Assembly (NCBI GenBank): GCA_030840805.1
Contig: JAVEDU010000008.1
Span: forward strand, 1-61,018
Origin: Actinomycetota bacterium
Lineage (GTDB): Bacteria > Actinomycetota > Actinomycetes > Mycobacteriales > HKI-0501
Length of the DNA: 61,018 bases
Direction of reading: 5' to 3'
Made by a program: the position numbers and the translations under genes. The notes under the pieces were generated by a model. That model saw nothing but the letters and a program-made list of their open reading frames with translations, made no database searches and was not told where the DNA came from. Positions 17,341 to 25,883 of this stretch are shown one piece after another. Position 1 is the first letter of the stretch; every line of letters begins with the position of its first letter.

Positions 17341-18074
17341 TGTGCGTCTCCGTCCAGTCCTTGCAGGGCCTCGTAGGTCATGCGAACGGCGTCCTCGGCG
17401 ATCTGGCGTCCCTCCGGGCCAGCCCAGTCAACTGTGAAGGGGTCGTTGGGGATGCGAAGCGAGACCAGAACCCGGATGATGTCGCGCATTTCCGCGTCGG
17501 CTTGGCGGACGGCGTGCGGGTCGGTGATGCGGCTGAGGCGTTCGGCGATGACCGGAACCCGGTTGTAGACGTACTGGGCGAGGAACGTTTCCAGCAGGGT
17601 GGGCAGGTTTTCCCGGGAGATGGTCATCTCGGCGGTGTCCGTCAACTCTGCCCAGGTATCAGCGTCTCCGAAGACCTCATCCAGCACGTCGCACGCGGCG
17701 TCGCGGGCGGCTTGGGAGTCCAGGTCGTCGCCGTCTCCGGCGATGAAGGTGATCAGTTCGTCGAGCACGTCGAACCGGTTCCGGCCGACGAGGGCGGCCA
17801 GTCCCAGGGAGGTCAGCGTGTCTTCAAGCCCGGGTCCGCCGACTCCAGCAAGCAAGGCACCGAGACGCTGGACGCCGGCGCGCCCGGCACGAGCGCCGGC
17901 TGCAGCACCACCAGCTCCGCCCAACACGGGAACGTGGCGAGCTAGCACCCGCTGGGCATGTGTATGGGTGCTCGGAGACCCAGAGGTAAGCCCGCGCACG
18001 TAGGACGCTGTCGCGTGCTTAAGTGGGGTCCACGCTCCGCCGCTGCCCGCAGTGCGATCCGCCGAGGTGCCCAT
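17337..18074 (-). CDS. qatB: QatB of the Qat anti-phage system
   Basis: 245 residues, ATG at 18074 overlapping the qatA stop (ATGA). The N-terminus has the QatB-like pattern MGTS...GSGGAW, followed by a Gly/Ala-rich stretch (GGAGGAAAGARAG) and a mostly helical C-terminal half. There are no catalytic motifs, as known for QatB, whose biochemical role is unclear. Identification rests mainly on position between the KAP ATPase and the QueC-like gene, on size and on the N-terminal pattern. The Gly/Ala segment could be a flexible or membrane-associated element. Confidence 0.87.
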   Translation of the reverse strand: MGTSADRTAGSGGAWTPLKHATASYVRGLTSGSPSTHTHAQRVLARHVPVLGGAGGAAAGARAGRAGVQRLGALLAGVGGPGLEDTLTSLGLAALVGRNRFDVLDELITFIAGDGDDLDSQAARDAACDVLDEVFGDADTWAELTDTAEMTISRENLPTLLETFLAQYVYNRVPVIAERLSRITDPHAVRQADAEMRDIIRVLVSLRIPNDPFTVDWAGPEGRQIAEDAVRMTYEALQGLDGDAQ

Positions 18075-20086
18075 CAGCGTCGGCCGCTGCGTCGTTGTGC
18101 CTCACGCGCGGCGCTGATAACGCTCTTCAGGCCAGGTGCGTCGCTGCTTTCCCACCGGTCGAGCAGGGCGGACACCGTCGGGTTACCTACAGGGAGCCGA
18201 AGGACGGCGTTCGCGGCCTGCGCGCGTGGGACGGCCTCGGATGGGATCCGCATCAAGGCGTCGCAGATCACCGGCAGGGTGTCGGGGGCACGCTCAGCGA
18301 GTTCGAGCGCGGTGACGAAAGCCGGGCCGCCCGGTCGACGCGCCAGCACCTCCACCAACGCCTCCACGAGCTGGACACGCTCGGCATTAGGGAGCTTTCC
18401 GATCTCGTCACATGCGAGCCGTCGCTGCCCGGCAACCTCGGCCTGCGCCCTGGTGAGAAGCTCCTGCAGGTGCGGAGGTAGCCGCGTGACGGCGATGCTG
18501 AAGGCGAGCTTGTCGCGGGAATAGGTGAAGTACGGCGCTAGGTCAATCTCGCCGAGCGGAGGCTCCAACCGGAGCCACGCACGCACGTGGGGTTTGACCG
18601 ACCACGCCTGTACTTCTTCGGCGACCTGCGGCTGTTGGGTAGCCTTTCGCCCCCGCTTGGAGGTCGGTGATCGGCGAGCCCCCGAAGACTCGTCGGCGGT
18701 GTCGGCCACATCTTGCTGAGATGTGTCCCCATCGCCGCCCGGTTCGAAGGTGGTCGACCCACCTCGCGCGATTGACTCCGCAGCCGCGAGCTCCGAGATG
18801 GGGCCAAGTCCGGTGAGTTGCCAGTCGAACAGGCGCTGGAAGTCGCTGAAGTGTTGTTCCTCCAGGACCATGAGCTTGGCGAGGACGGGCAGCTCGAGGG
18901 TGATCTTCCGGCGCTGCGCGCTGCGGTGCTTGAGCAACAGGTTGTTAAGAAACCGCTTGAGCTGCCTCGGGTTCCCCCGCAGTCCGCCCCCGAGGACCTC
19001 AGCGATGCTCGCCGCCCAGTTCAGGTCGCGCACCAGGTCGGGCGGCACGTCGCCGAGGACGGCTCCGGCCATGCCGACGGTGAACGCCACCTGCAGGTTA
19101 CCGGCCTCGCGGCGCCGGCGGGTCTCGTCCACGACCTTGGCGAACTGTGCATCATCGAGGTGCAGTTCGGCCAGCAACAGGTTGACGTAGGTGTCGGCCT
19201 CCGGGGCGGACAGAGGCGGGATAGCCACTTTGAGCTGCAGCATCTTCTCCAGATAATCGGCACCGATCCCAGCGCCGTCGGGCCGCCGCAGCTGCGGGTA
19301 GCGCGAGTCAATCGCGGACTCCACGACCGCCTGGTTGGCCGCCAGGACGTAGGCGGTCTTGGGGGTATTGAGGAAAAGCCGGATCGCCTCGAAGGTGTCC
19401 ACCACGGTCTCGGGAAGGCACCGGTCGAGGTCATCGATAAACACAACCACGGCGTCAAGGTGTTCCAGCGTCGAGACGACCTTTGCGAACTCCGCCCGGA
19501 ACCGCCCTGCGTCCGTGATCGCCTCGGCCGGGCCCTCGCCCGACACCGGCTGCTCAGCCTTGGGATCTTCCAGCAGCTTGTTGGCCTCGCTCGCTGCCGC
19601 ATTCACGCCCGCCCTGGTCAAATCCAAGACCTGCGGATCCATGCCTGAATCCATCGCCAGAAGCGCAAGAGGAGCCGCGGCTTGCGCGGTAGACACCGCG
19701 ACCCGCCCGCCCCTGCGCCCCCACCGACCGAGGCCCTGAGCGAATCTGCGGAGCCTGGACATCTGTTCCTGCTGATCGCCGCCGGCTCGTGCGCCGACCG
19801 CGTCGAGCACGGTCGTCATCAACGCCGCTTTGACGTCGTCGTAGTCCTCGTACTGCCAGGGGCTGAACTCGACACACACGTACCGCGACGGCGACTCCTC
19901 GTCGTCACGGATCTTCAGCAGCTCCTGCCGGGTGATCCGCATCAGGCTGCTCTTCCCGGAGCCCCAATCCCCGAGCAGGCCCACCGTCAGCGGGAGCAGC
20001 CGCGGCTCTGTGAGTGCCACGAAGAGGGTGTCCACCAGGAAGTCGAAGCCGAGAAGGTCAACCTCGGTTTCATTGTCCGCCCACAT
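18074..20086 (-). CDS. qatA: QatA, KAP-family P-loop ATPase of the Qat anti-phage system
   Basis: 670 residues, ATG 20086 with GGAGCGGGG upstream. KAP NTPase features are clear: Walker A GDWGSGKSS at 39-47, EFSPWQYED (73-81) typical of KAP proteins, Walker B VVFIDDLDRC ending near 223, and a sensor region ending GNPRQLKRFLNNLLLK. A charged, disordered linker with a K/R patch (SKRGRK) separates the ATPase from a helical C-terminal region. It is the first gene of a four-gene operon with ATGA/GTGA overlaps throughout, which implies translational coupling and fixed stoichiometry. The 217 bases upstream hold no clear gene and probably carry the promoter. Confidence 0.92.
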   Translation of the reverse strand: MWADNETEVDLLGFDFLVDTLFVALTEPRLLPLTVGLLGDWGSGKSSLMRITRQELLKIRDDEESPSRYVCVEFSPWQYEDYDDVKAALMTTVLDAVGARAGGDQQEQMSRLRRFAQGLGRWGRRGGRVAVSTAQAAAPLALLAMDSGMDPQVLDLTRAGVNAAASEANKLLEDPKAEQPVSGEGPAEAITDAGRFRAEFAKVVSTLEHLDAVVVFIDDLDRCLPETVVDTFEAIRLFLNTPKTAYVLAANQAVVESAIDSRYPQLRRPDGAGIGADYLEKMLQLKVAIPPLSAPEADTYVNLLLAELHLDDAQFAKVVDETRRRREAGNLQVAFTVGMAGAVLGDVPPDLVRDLNWAASIAEVLGGGLRGNPRQLKRFLNNLLLKHRSAQRRKITLELPVLAKLMVLEEQHFSDFQRLFDWQLTGLGPISELAAAESIARGGSTTFEPGGDGDTSQQDVADTADESSGARRSPTSKRGRKATQQPQVAEEVQAWSVKPHVRAWLRLEPPLGEIDLAPYFTYSRDKLAFSIAVTRLPPHLQELLTRAQAEVAGQRRLACDEIGKLPNAERVQLVEALVEVLARRPGGPAFVTALELAERAPDTLPVICDALMRIPSEAVPRAQAANAVLRLPVGNPTVSALLDRWESSDAPGLKSVISAAREAQRRSGRR

Positions 20087-20303
20087 CGCCCCGCTCCGTC
20101 CGACGCCGAACTCGAGGTATTCGCTCCTCGGCCGCCGCGGCCGAAGGCGAAGTCGAGGATAGATCGATCGTCAGCGTCGATGGTCATTTTCACATCCGTG
20201 CCGCTGCAGGTTATGCACCATTGAGGGGCAAAGCGGACAGCAATCGAGTAATCGGCGCGCGCAGGGTTGTCCATGATGGGGACCGCCCCGGTCAGGGACG
20301 TGA

Positions 20304-20615
20304 CTACGCGTCCAGCTTCTCCTTCTGGTGGGTGGCCTGTGCAGCACGGGTCGCGTTGATGACGGCGTCCACGAAGACATCGTCCTCGGCCAGTTCGTCG
20401 AAGCCCGAAGTGTGTTCGGCCCGCCCTTGGAGTTCGTGTACCGCCTCAGCGAGGTCGTCGAGCCATTCGCGCATGCGCTTGTTGTAGGTCCAGCCCATGG
20501 CGACTGCGAAGGCGACTGCCAACGGGCTGCCCACGACCGGCACGGCGCCGGCAGCGGCCGTGATTGCGTGCTCTGTCAGTTCTCGAGCAGTGGACGTCTC
20601 CGGGGGCTTCTGCAC
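20304..20615 (-). CDS. Truncated small membrane-associated protein upstream of qat
   Basis: A minus-strand frame. Its coding-like core starts about at GTG 20615; the frame is open to ATG 20780, but the added residues are Pro/Arg-rich and lack a ribosome site. The core reads ELTEHAITAAAGAVPVVGSP followed by a hydrophobic AVAFAVAMGW, then an acidic helical part (MREWLDDLAEAV, DDVFVDAVINATRAAQ) and stops at HQKEKLDA. In my recollection, proteins with this start continue well beyond EKL(D/E)A, so it is probably truncated by the stop at 20304-20306. It lies on the same strand 217 bases upstream of qatA and could be an old neighbour or an accessory of the defence operon. Function unknown. Confidence 0.5.
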   Translation of the reverse strand: MQKPPETSTARELTEHAITAAAGAVPVVGSPLAVAFAVAMGWTYNKRMREWLDDLAEAVHELQGRAEHTSGFDELAEDDVFVDAVINATRAAQATHQKEKLDA

Positions 20616-20969
20616 GAGCGAATTGTCGGTGAAGATCGACTTCCGGCGTGGGCGAACCCACGATCGGGGCCGACCCGGCACACCTGGCGGCGAGCGGCCC
20701 GGCGTGGGCCGGGTCGTGCTTGCGGGCGCTGGAGCGGGACCCCACCCGGCACTGGCCGGCAGAGGTTCACCGTGTCTCATGTGCTAGCTCTGCTCATACG
20801 CGGTGGCAGCCCGTGCCGTGACATGGTTCGTGACACGAACTGTGGCTATCCCAGTCAGTTGACGAACCTCAGGACTGGTTGTGCGGAGGCATAGCCGCAG
20901 GTAGACGGCGCGGAGGTCTACCTCCAGCTCCCTCATAATCCCTTGGTCATGTCTAGGGACCATCGGCTC

Positions 20970-22412
20970 CTAGAGCGGCTTGACGTTGACATCTACAGGA
21001 CGAGTCGAGCTGACGACCGCGCGACGACCCCTCGAGACGTCGACCAAGCCTTCGGCTTGGAGCAACGCCATGGCGCGGTGCGCAGTACCTACTGCGACAG
21101 TGTGCTTCTGGGCAAGCGCGACAACAGTCGGTAGCTGCTCGCCTGGACCGAAGACGCCGCTCGCGATCGCGTCGCGCAGCTCTGCAGCGATGGTTTCGTA
21201 GGGGCTCATCGGACGCTCTGGCGCCACTACATGCTGGGGCATGATTCCGGCCATCGTGTCCGCGGCCCGCTGGCCGGCCGCGTCGACCCACGCCGCGTAG
21301 ATCCTCAGCGTTGTCGCTCCACCGCTGCCGTGGCCCAGCCGGCCGGCCACGGTCCGCAGGTCGACGCCGGCGGCGAGCAGCTCGGTGGCGGAGTAGTGCC
21401 GCAGCGAGTGCAGCCGGGTGGAGCGCAGCTTCAGCTTGATCGCCAGCCGCCTGTACCGCTGGGTGAGGGAGTGCGGTGGGTAGGGAGCCGAGCCGTCCGG
21501 CGCGGGGGAGAAGAGCCACGCCTCGTCGTCCAGGTCGCAGCCAAGCGCGGCGCACCGCGTCCCGACCATGTCGCGATGCGCTCGCAGGAGGCCGACGGTG
21601 CGCTCGTCCAGGGCCACCCGGCGGTGCTGTCCCGTCTTGGTCTCCTTCTCGCGGACGCCGGCCTTCGGCTGTGCGTTGGCCCGCTGCACGAGCAGGGTGC
21701 CGCGTTCGAAGTCGACGTGGGACCACCGCAACGCGCTCACCTCGCCACGCCGCAGGCCCGTCACCATCGTCAACCACAGCAGGAGCCCCCAGTCGGGATC
21801 GGCCCACGCGGTATTCAGCAGCGCGGCGGCCTCCGCGGCACTCGGTGGATCAGGATCCGGCCGGCTGGGGGAGGGCGCCCGCGCCAGTGAGGCCCTGTTC
21901 ACGCCGAGGTGCCGCCACCGGACCGCCAACTCCAGGGCGCCGCTGAGGATGAAGTGGATCTTCCGCACGGTGCTGCTGCTCAGTGGCCGGCAGGTGTGGC
22001 CAGCGCGCCGCCGCCCGCCGCACAGCTCGCGGCACTGCTGGAGCCTCGCGTAGAAGCGCTCCAGCATCTCGGCGTCGAGCTTGGCCGCGAGCAGGTCGCC
22101 GAAGGCCGGTGTGATGTACAGCCGGATCAGGTCGTCGTACCGCTCTCGCGTGGTCTCTCCGAGCTTCGCCACCTGGAGCCACTGCGCGATCGCCTGGCTC
22201 ACCGTCAGGGCCGACTTGGGGTGCGTCTCCTCGTCGACCTGCCGCTGGAGCTGGGTGAGGGCGACCTCGGCCTCGGCATAGCTCCCCGCCGTAGCCTTCA
22301 GCCGGCGTTCTTTGCCCGTGAGCGGATCCGCGCCGCCATACACGATCGCGCGGAAGCTGCCGGAGGGGAGCTCCTCGATGTGCCCGCGGGGACGCCGCTT
22401 GCGGGGTGGCAC
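20970..22412 (-). CDS. Tyrosine integrase with C-terminal GntR-type HTH domain
   Basis: 480 residues, GTG start at 22412. An N-terminal Arm-type DNA-binding region and core-binding domain (about 65-165) precede the catalytic domain with R221 (TGLRRGE), K259, H335-xx-R338 (LHSLRH), H361 (LGH) and nucleophile Y372 (RIYAAW). After about residue 400 there is a complete GntR-like winged helix (SPYETIAAELRDAIASG, PGEQLPT, VGTAHRAMALLQAEGLV, residues about 402-467). The recombinase should integrate and excise the element at the adjacent tRNA-Arg. The HTH may let the integrase bind and regulate its own locus or act as a directionality element. The fusion is in one uninterrupted frame. The gene starts 112 bases from the tRNA 3' end. 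Confidence 0.95.
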   Translation of the reverse strand: MPPRKRRPRGHIEELPSGSFRAIVYGGADPLTGKERRLKATAGSYAEAEVALTQLQRQVDEETHPKSALTVSQAIAQWLQVAKLGETTRERYDDLIRLYITPAFGDLLAAKLDAEMLERFYARLQQCRELCGGRRRAGHTCRPLSSSTVRKIHFILSGALELAVRWRHLGVNRASLARAPSPSRPDPDPPSAAEAAALLNTAWADPDWGLLLWLTMVTGLRRGEVSALRWSHVDFERGTLLVQRANAQPKAGVREKETKTGQHRRVALDERTVGLLRAHRDMVGTRCAALGCDLDDEAWLFSPAPDGSAPYPPHSLTQRYRRLAIKLKLRSTRLHSLRHYSATELLAAGVDLRTVAGRLGHGSGGATTLRIYAAWVDAAGQRAADTMAGIMPQHVVAPERPMSPYETIAAELRDAIASGVFGPGEQLPTVVALAQKHTVAVGTAHRAMALLQAEGLVDVSRGRRAVVSSTRPVDVNVKPL

Positions 22413-22477
22413 GGGAGCACCGTAGACCGGTTCGTTCCACGAACCGTTCCACGACGGCGCCGATGGCCGAGACGACG

Positions 22478-22514
22478 AAGGCCCCTCACCGCGTTTCCGC
22501 TGGTGAGGGGCCTT
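22478..22514 (-). terminator. Terminator between tRNA-Arg and the integrase
   Basis: A perfect 13-bp stem (AAGGCCCCTCACC with GGTGAGGGGCCTT) with an 11-base loop lies just past the tRNA 3' end. It would stop tRNA transcription before the integrase gene, which lies on the same strand. Confidence 0.8.
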
Positions 22515-22524
22515 GTCAGAAGAG

Positions 22525-22596
22525 TGCCCCCGGCAGGATTCGAACCTGCGCCACCGCCTCCGGAGGGCGGTGCTCTATCCCCTGAGCTACGGGGGC
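22525..22596 (-). tRNA. tRNA-Arg (anticodon CCG), probable attachment site
   Basis: Read on the minus strand, the acceptor stem GCCCCCG/CGGGGGC, D-arm GCTC...GAGC, anticodon stem CCGCC/GGCGG with loop CTCCGGA (anticodon CCG) and T-arm GCAGG-TTCGAAT-CCTGC all pair. The discriminator is A, and no CCA is encoded. The integrase lies directly downstream of the 3' end, so the 3' half of this gene is the likely att core. The matching copy at the other end of the element is not in the window. Confidence 0.95.
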
Positions 22597-22651
22597 TCGG
22601 GACGTCGGAAAGACTATCAGCCGACCCGGCCGCCCCGCGCCGACGGGTCGG

Positions 22652-23446
22652 TCAGGACGGCAGCGGCCGCGCGCCGCGCTTCTGCAGGAACGCCAGGAGC
22701 ACTCCGAGCTCGCTCTGCTGACCGTCGACGATCCGCTGTGCGAGGTCCCGCACCTCCGGCCGGGAGCCACGCTCGACGGCCACCTCGGCCATCGCGATCC
22801 CGGCCTCGTGATGCCGGATCATGTACTGCAGGAACAGGATCTCCTTGGCCTTGCCGGTGGCCTGCCGCAGTCTCGCCAGCTCGGCGGAGGTCGCCATCCC
22901 CGGCATGAGTCCGTCCGGGCGCAGCTGGTGCGGCCCCGCCGAGCCTCCGTGGTCGTGCCCGGCCATCCACACCATCTGCGGCTGTGAGCCGGTTGGGGAC
23001 AGCCCCCACGTGTCGAGCCAGGCGTGCATCACGCCGAGCTGACCCTGCTGGGTGAGCCCGATGTCGACCGCGACGCTGCGCAGCTCGGGGTCGCCCGTGG
23101 CCGCGTGGATCATCATTGCCATGTCGACGGCCTGCGCGTGGTGCGACCCCATGTCCCGGGCGAACCCGGCGTCCACCGAGGTGTCACCCGGGTACGACGG
23201 GCGCCCCAGCAGGACGCCCGCGCCGAGCCCTACCAGCAGGGTCAGCGCGGACACGAGCGCCATGACCACGAGCCCGTAGCGCCGGGCCGGCCCCTCCTCG
23301 AGGTCGTCCAGGTCGTCGATCTCGTCCGGCTCGGAGAGATCGTCCGGCTCCTGCCTCGATCGGTCGCCGCTGGTGATGGTGGGTCCGCCTCTCGGGTCGT
23401 CAGGCCGCCGAGGGCGCGGTACCGGTCTGCGTGACGCCGGAACCAC
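22652..23446 (-). CDS. DUF305-family membrane-anchored protein
   Basis: 264 residues from GTG 23446, overlapping the upstream DUF3105 gene by 47 bases; no better start is available in frame before the membrane segment. A Pro/Arg and acidic cytoplasmic head is followed by one membrane helix (LVVMALVSALTLLVGLGAGVLL, about 58-80). Two DUF305 half-repeats come next, with FARDMGSHHAQAVDMAMMI and FLQYMIRHHEAGIAMAEVA. The DM.xHH and M.xHHxxA motifs are the ferritin-like metal-binding signature of this family, often linked to copper. An HDHGG patch lies between them. It probably forms a two-gene unit with the DUF3105 gene. Confidence 0.88.
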   Translation of the reverse strand: MVPASRRPVPRPRRPDDPRGGPTITSGDRSRQEPDDLSEPDEIDDLDDLEEGPARRYGLVVMALVSALTLLVGLGAGVLLGRPSYPGDTSVDAGFARDMGSHHAQAVDMAMMIHAATGDPELRSVAVDIGLTQQGQLGVMHAWLDTWGLSPTGSQPQMVWMAGHDHGGSAGPHQLRPDGLMPGMATSAELARLRQATGKAKEILFLQYMIRHHEAGIAMAEVAVERGSRPEVRDLAQRIVDGQQSELGVLLAFLQKRGARPLPS

Positions 23447-24113
23447 AGGTCGCCAGCGGCTCCACGGTCGCCGCCTTGCGGAAGCCCTTGATGAACTCGT
23501 CCACCCGCGGGTCGTCGGCCTTGTCCAGCTTCAGCTGGAAGCCCCAGGCCTGCATCGACACCGGCTTGTCGAGCCCCGGGTAGGGGCTCATCAGGATGAA
23601 GTCCGTGCCGCTGACCTTCTTGGCCAGCTCGTCGACCTGAGCCTTGGGGAGATCCGGGCGGTACGTGATCCAGACCGCGCCGTGCTCCAGGCTGTGGACG
23701 GCGTTCTCGTTGGGGATCTGGGCGCCGTACACGTCGCCCATGCAGTTCTGCCAGCGCCCGTTGTGGTCCCCGCCGACGGGCGGCGAGAGCTTGTACTGCA
23801 CCTTGCCCGCGACGTGGTTGCGGGTGAGCATCTTCGGGTCCTGCTTGCGGTAGTTCACGATCCCGGCGATCTCCTGCGCGGGCCGCTCGCCGAACGGCTT
23901 GCCCGCCTTGTTCGCCTGGAGGGCCGCGTACGTGATCACGCCGGCCGCGAGGACGACGACGGCCACGCCGAGCGAGATGAGCCCCCACGGACGGGGTGCC
24001 TTGACCGGCTTGAGGGGCTTTCGGACGCCCTTGCCGGATCGGCCGGCGCCGCCGGACCGGTTGCCGGGCTTGGAGCCGGACGCGCCGGACCGCTGGGTGG
24101 TGTTCGGAGCCAT
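23400..24113 (-). CDS. DUF3105-family membrane protein
   Basis: 237 residues from ATG 24113. A basic N-terminal tail of about 42 residues precedes one membrane segment (WGLISLGVAVVVLAAGVITYA). The exported part matches DUF3105: IVNYRKQD, NHVAGKVQYKLSPPVGGDHN, a Cys-containing MGDVYGAQI and VHSLEHGAVWITYRP. The conserved His, Cys and Glu residues suggest a metal or thiol role, but none is established. The partner DUF305 gene overlaps its 3' end and the pair is transcribed away from argS. Confidence 0.88.
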   Translation of the reverse strand: MAPNTTQRSGASGSKPGNRSGGAGRSGKGVRKPLKPVKAPRPWGLISLGVAVVVLAAGVITYAALQANKAGKPFGERPAQEIAGIVNYRKQDPKMLTRNHVAGKVQYKLSPPVGGDHNGRWQNCMGDVYGAQIPNENAVHSLEHGAVWITYRPDLPKAQVDELAKKVSGTDFILMSPYPGLDKPVSMQAWGFQLKLDKADDPRVDEFIKGFRKAATVEPLATCGSGVTQTGTAPSAA

Positions 24114-24214
24114 GGGGACCTTTCGGGCGGGTGTCCGCGCCTGGCGCAGGGCAGGGCGTCCTAGTCAGTGGTACACCCCACGGTAACGCGTCGGAACCAG
24201 TCCATGTGCCTCGG

Positions 24215-24220
24215 TAGCAT
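24215..24220 (+). promoter_or_regulatory. Predicted -10 box of argS (leaderless)
   Basis: TAGCAT lies three bases before GTG 24224 and six before the adjacent GTG 24227. With the usual spacing, transcription would begin at or next to the second GTG, giving a leaderless mRNA. No ribosome site is present. Confidence 0.45.
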
Positions 24221-24223
24221 TGG

Positions 24224-25882
24224 GTGGTGACCCCTGCCGAGTTGTCCTCTGCCGTCCTGGCCGCCACCCGTGGCGTGTTCGCCGACCGCGGACTCGACAC
24301 GACGGTGCTGCCGGACACCCTGGCCGTGGAGCGCCCGCGCAATCCCGACCACGGTGACTACGCCACCAACGTCGCCCTCCAGGTCGCCAAGCGTGCCGGG
24401 GTGCCGCCGCGTGACCTGGCCGGCTGGATCGCCGAGCGCCTGACGAGCACGCCGGGCGTCAAGTCCGCGGAGATCGCCGGCCCCGGCTTCCTCAACCTCC
24501 GGCTCGACGCCGCCGCGGCCGGTCGGCTGGCGCAGTCGATCGTCGAGGCCGGGCCGCGATACGGGCACGGGGAGTCGCTCGGGGGCCAGCGGATCAACCT
24601 GGAGTTCGTCTCGGCGAACCCGACCGGCCCCATCCACATCGGCGGGGTCCGGTGGGCCGCGGTCGGCGACGCGCTCGCGCGGCTGCTGGAGGCAGCGGGC
24701 GCGGAGGTCACCCGCGAGTACTACTTCAACGACCACGGCGCCCAGATCGACCGGTTCGCCCGCTCGCTGCTCGCGGCCGCCAAGGGTGAGCCCACGCCCG
24801 AGGACGGGTACGCCGGGGCGTACATCGGCGAGATCGCGGCGAAGATCGTGGCCGCGAACCCGGGCCTCCCGGACCTCCCCGACCCCGAGGCGCAGGAGAT
24901 CTTCCGCCGCGAGGGCGTCGAGCTGATGTTCACGGAGGTCAAGCAGAGCCTGAAGGACTTCGGCGTCGAGTTCGACGTGTACTTCCACGAGGACTCGCTG
25001 CACGAGACCGGCGCCGTGGAGAAGGCGATCGCCCGGCTCCGCGAGCAGGGCCACATCTTCGACCACGAGGGCGCGGTCTGGCTGCGGACGACCGACTTCG
25101 GGGACGACAAGGACCGGGTGCTGCTCAAGAGCGATGGCGCCCCGGCCTACTTCGCGGGCGACGCGGCGTACTACCTGGACAAGCGGAGCCGGGGCTACGA
25201 CGTCGCGATCTACATGCTCGGCGCCGACCACAGTGGATACGTGAGCCGGCTGAAGGCGCTCGCGGCGTGCGCCGGCGACGACCCGAACCGGAACATCGAG
25301 GTCCTCATCGGACAGCTCGTGAACCTGGTCCGGGACGGCCAGCCGGTCCGGATGAGCAAGCGGGCGGGCACCGTGGTCCTCCTGGAGGACCTCGTCGACG
25401 CGATCGGCGTGGACGCGGCCCGGTACGCCCTGGCCCGGTACAACACCGACTCCACCATCGACCTCGACCTGGACCTGTGGACGCGGCGGACGAACGACAA
25501 CCCCGTCTTCTACGTCCAGTACGCCCACGCGCGGATCAGCTCGCTGCTGCGCAATGCGGCCGACGTGGGCGTCGGGCGGGGCGAGCTGCGGCCGGAACTG
25601 CTCGACCACGAGAAGGAGGGCCTCCTCCTCGGCGCGCTGGGTGAGTTCCCCGCCGTCGTGGCGAGCGCCGCCGAGCTCCGGGAGCCGCACCGGGTCGCCC
25701 GCTACCTGGAGTCACTCGCCGGGACCTACCACCGCTTCTACGACAACTGCCGGGTCCTCCCGATGGGCGACGAGGAGCCGACCGACACCCACCGGGCGCG
25801 GTTGTGGCTGTGTGAAGCCACCCGGACCGTGCTCGCCAACGGCCTGGGCCTCCTCGGCGTCAGCGCTCCCGAACGGATGTGA
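24224..25882 (+). CDS. argS: Arginyl-tRNA synthetase
   Basis: 552 residues; class I enzyme that charges tRNA-Arg. The Arg N-terminal domain (about 1-100) is followed by the catalytic core with the HIGH-motif variant HIGG (138-141, in [20 protein letters not shown]), which is usual in actinobacterial ArgS, and MSKR at 377-380. The C-terminal DALR anticodon-binding domain contains the family signature [15 protein letters not shown]. The start is GTG 24224 or GTG 24227; a -10 box close by favours a leaderless start at 24227. The gene ends one base before lysA, and the unit argS-lysA-hom-thrC is a familiar actinobacterial operon. A tRNA-Arg gene lies 1.6 kb away. Confidence 0.98.
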   Translation: MVTPAELSSAVLAATRGVFADRGLDTTVLPDTLAVERPRNPDHGDYATNVALQVAKRAGVPPRDLAGWIAERLTSTPGVKSAEIAGPGFLNLRLDAAAAGRLAQSIVEAGPRYGHGESLGGQRINLEFVSANPTGPIHIGGVRWAAVGDALARLLEAAGAEVTREYYFNDHGAQIDRFARSLLAAAKGEPTPEDGYAGAYIGEIAAKIVAANPGLPDLPDPEAQEIFRREGVELMFTEVKQSLKDFGVEFDVYFHEDSLHETGAVEKAIARLREQGHIFDHEGAVWLRTTDFGDDKDRVLLKSDGAPAYFAGDAAYYLDKRSRGYDVAIYMLGADHSGYVSRLKALAACAGDDPNRNIEVLIGQLVNLVRDGQPVRMSKRAGTVVLLEDLVDAIGVDAARYALARYNTDSTIDLDLDLWTRRTNDNPVFYVQYAHARISSLLRNAADVGVGRGELRPELLDHEKEGLLLGALGEFPAVVASAAELREPHRVARYLESLAGTYHRFYDNCRVLPMGDEEPTDTHRARLWLCEATRTVLANGLGLLGVSAPERM

Positions 25883-25883
25883 C

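Larger units (their letters stand above)
1..22524. mobile_element. Right-hand part of an integrative conjugative element in tRNA-Arg
   Basis: The block between the window start and the tRNA-Arg(CCG) gene contains conjugation genes (TraG/VirD4-like coupling protein, MobF relaxase-helicase), maintenance genes (ParB-like, DUF2958-like), typical accessory genes and a tyrosine integrase that abuts the tRNA. Core genes (argS, lysA, hom) start immediately on the other side. This is the layout of an actinobacterial ICE that recombines into the 3' end of a tRNA. The left end and its attachment site lie outside the window, so size and completeness are unknown. No VirB4 or other secretion-channel gene is visible here; they would be expected to the left. 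Confidence 0.8.
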
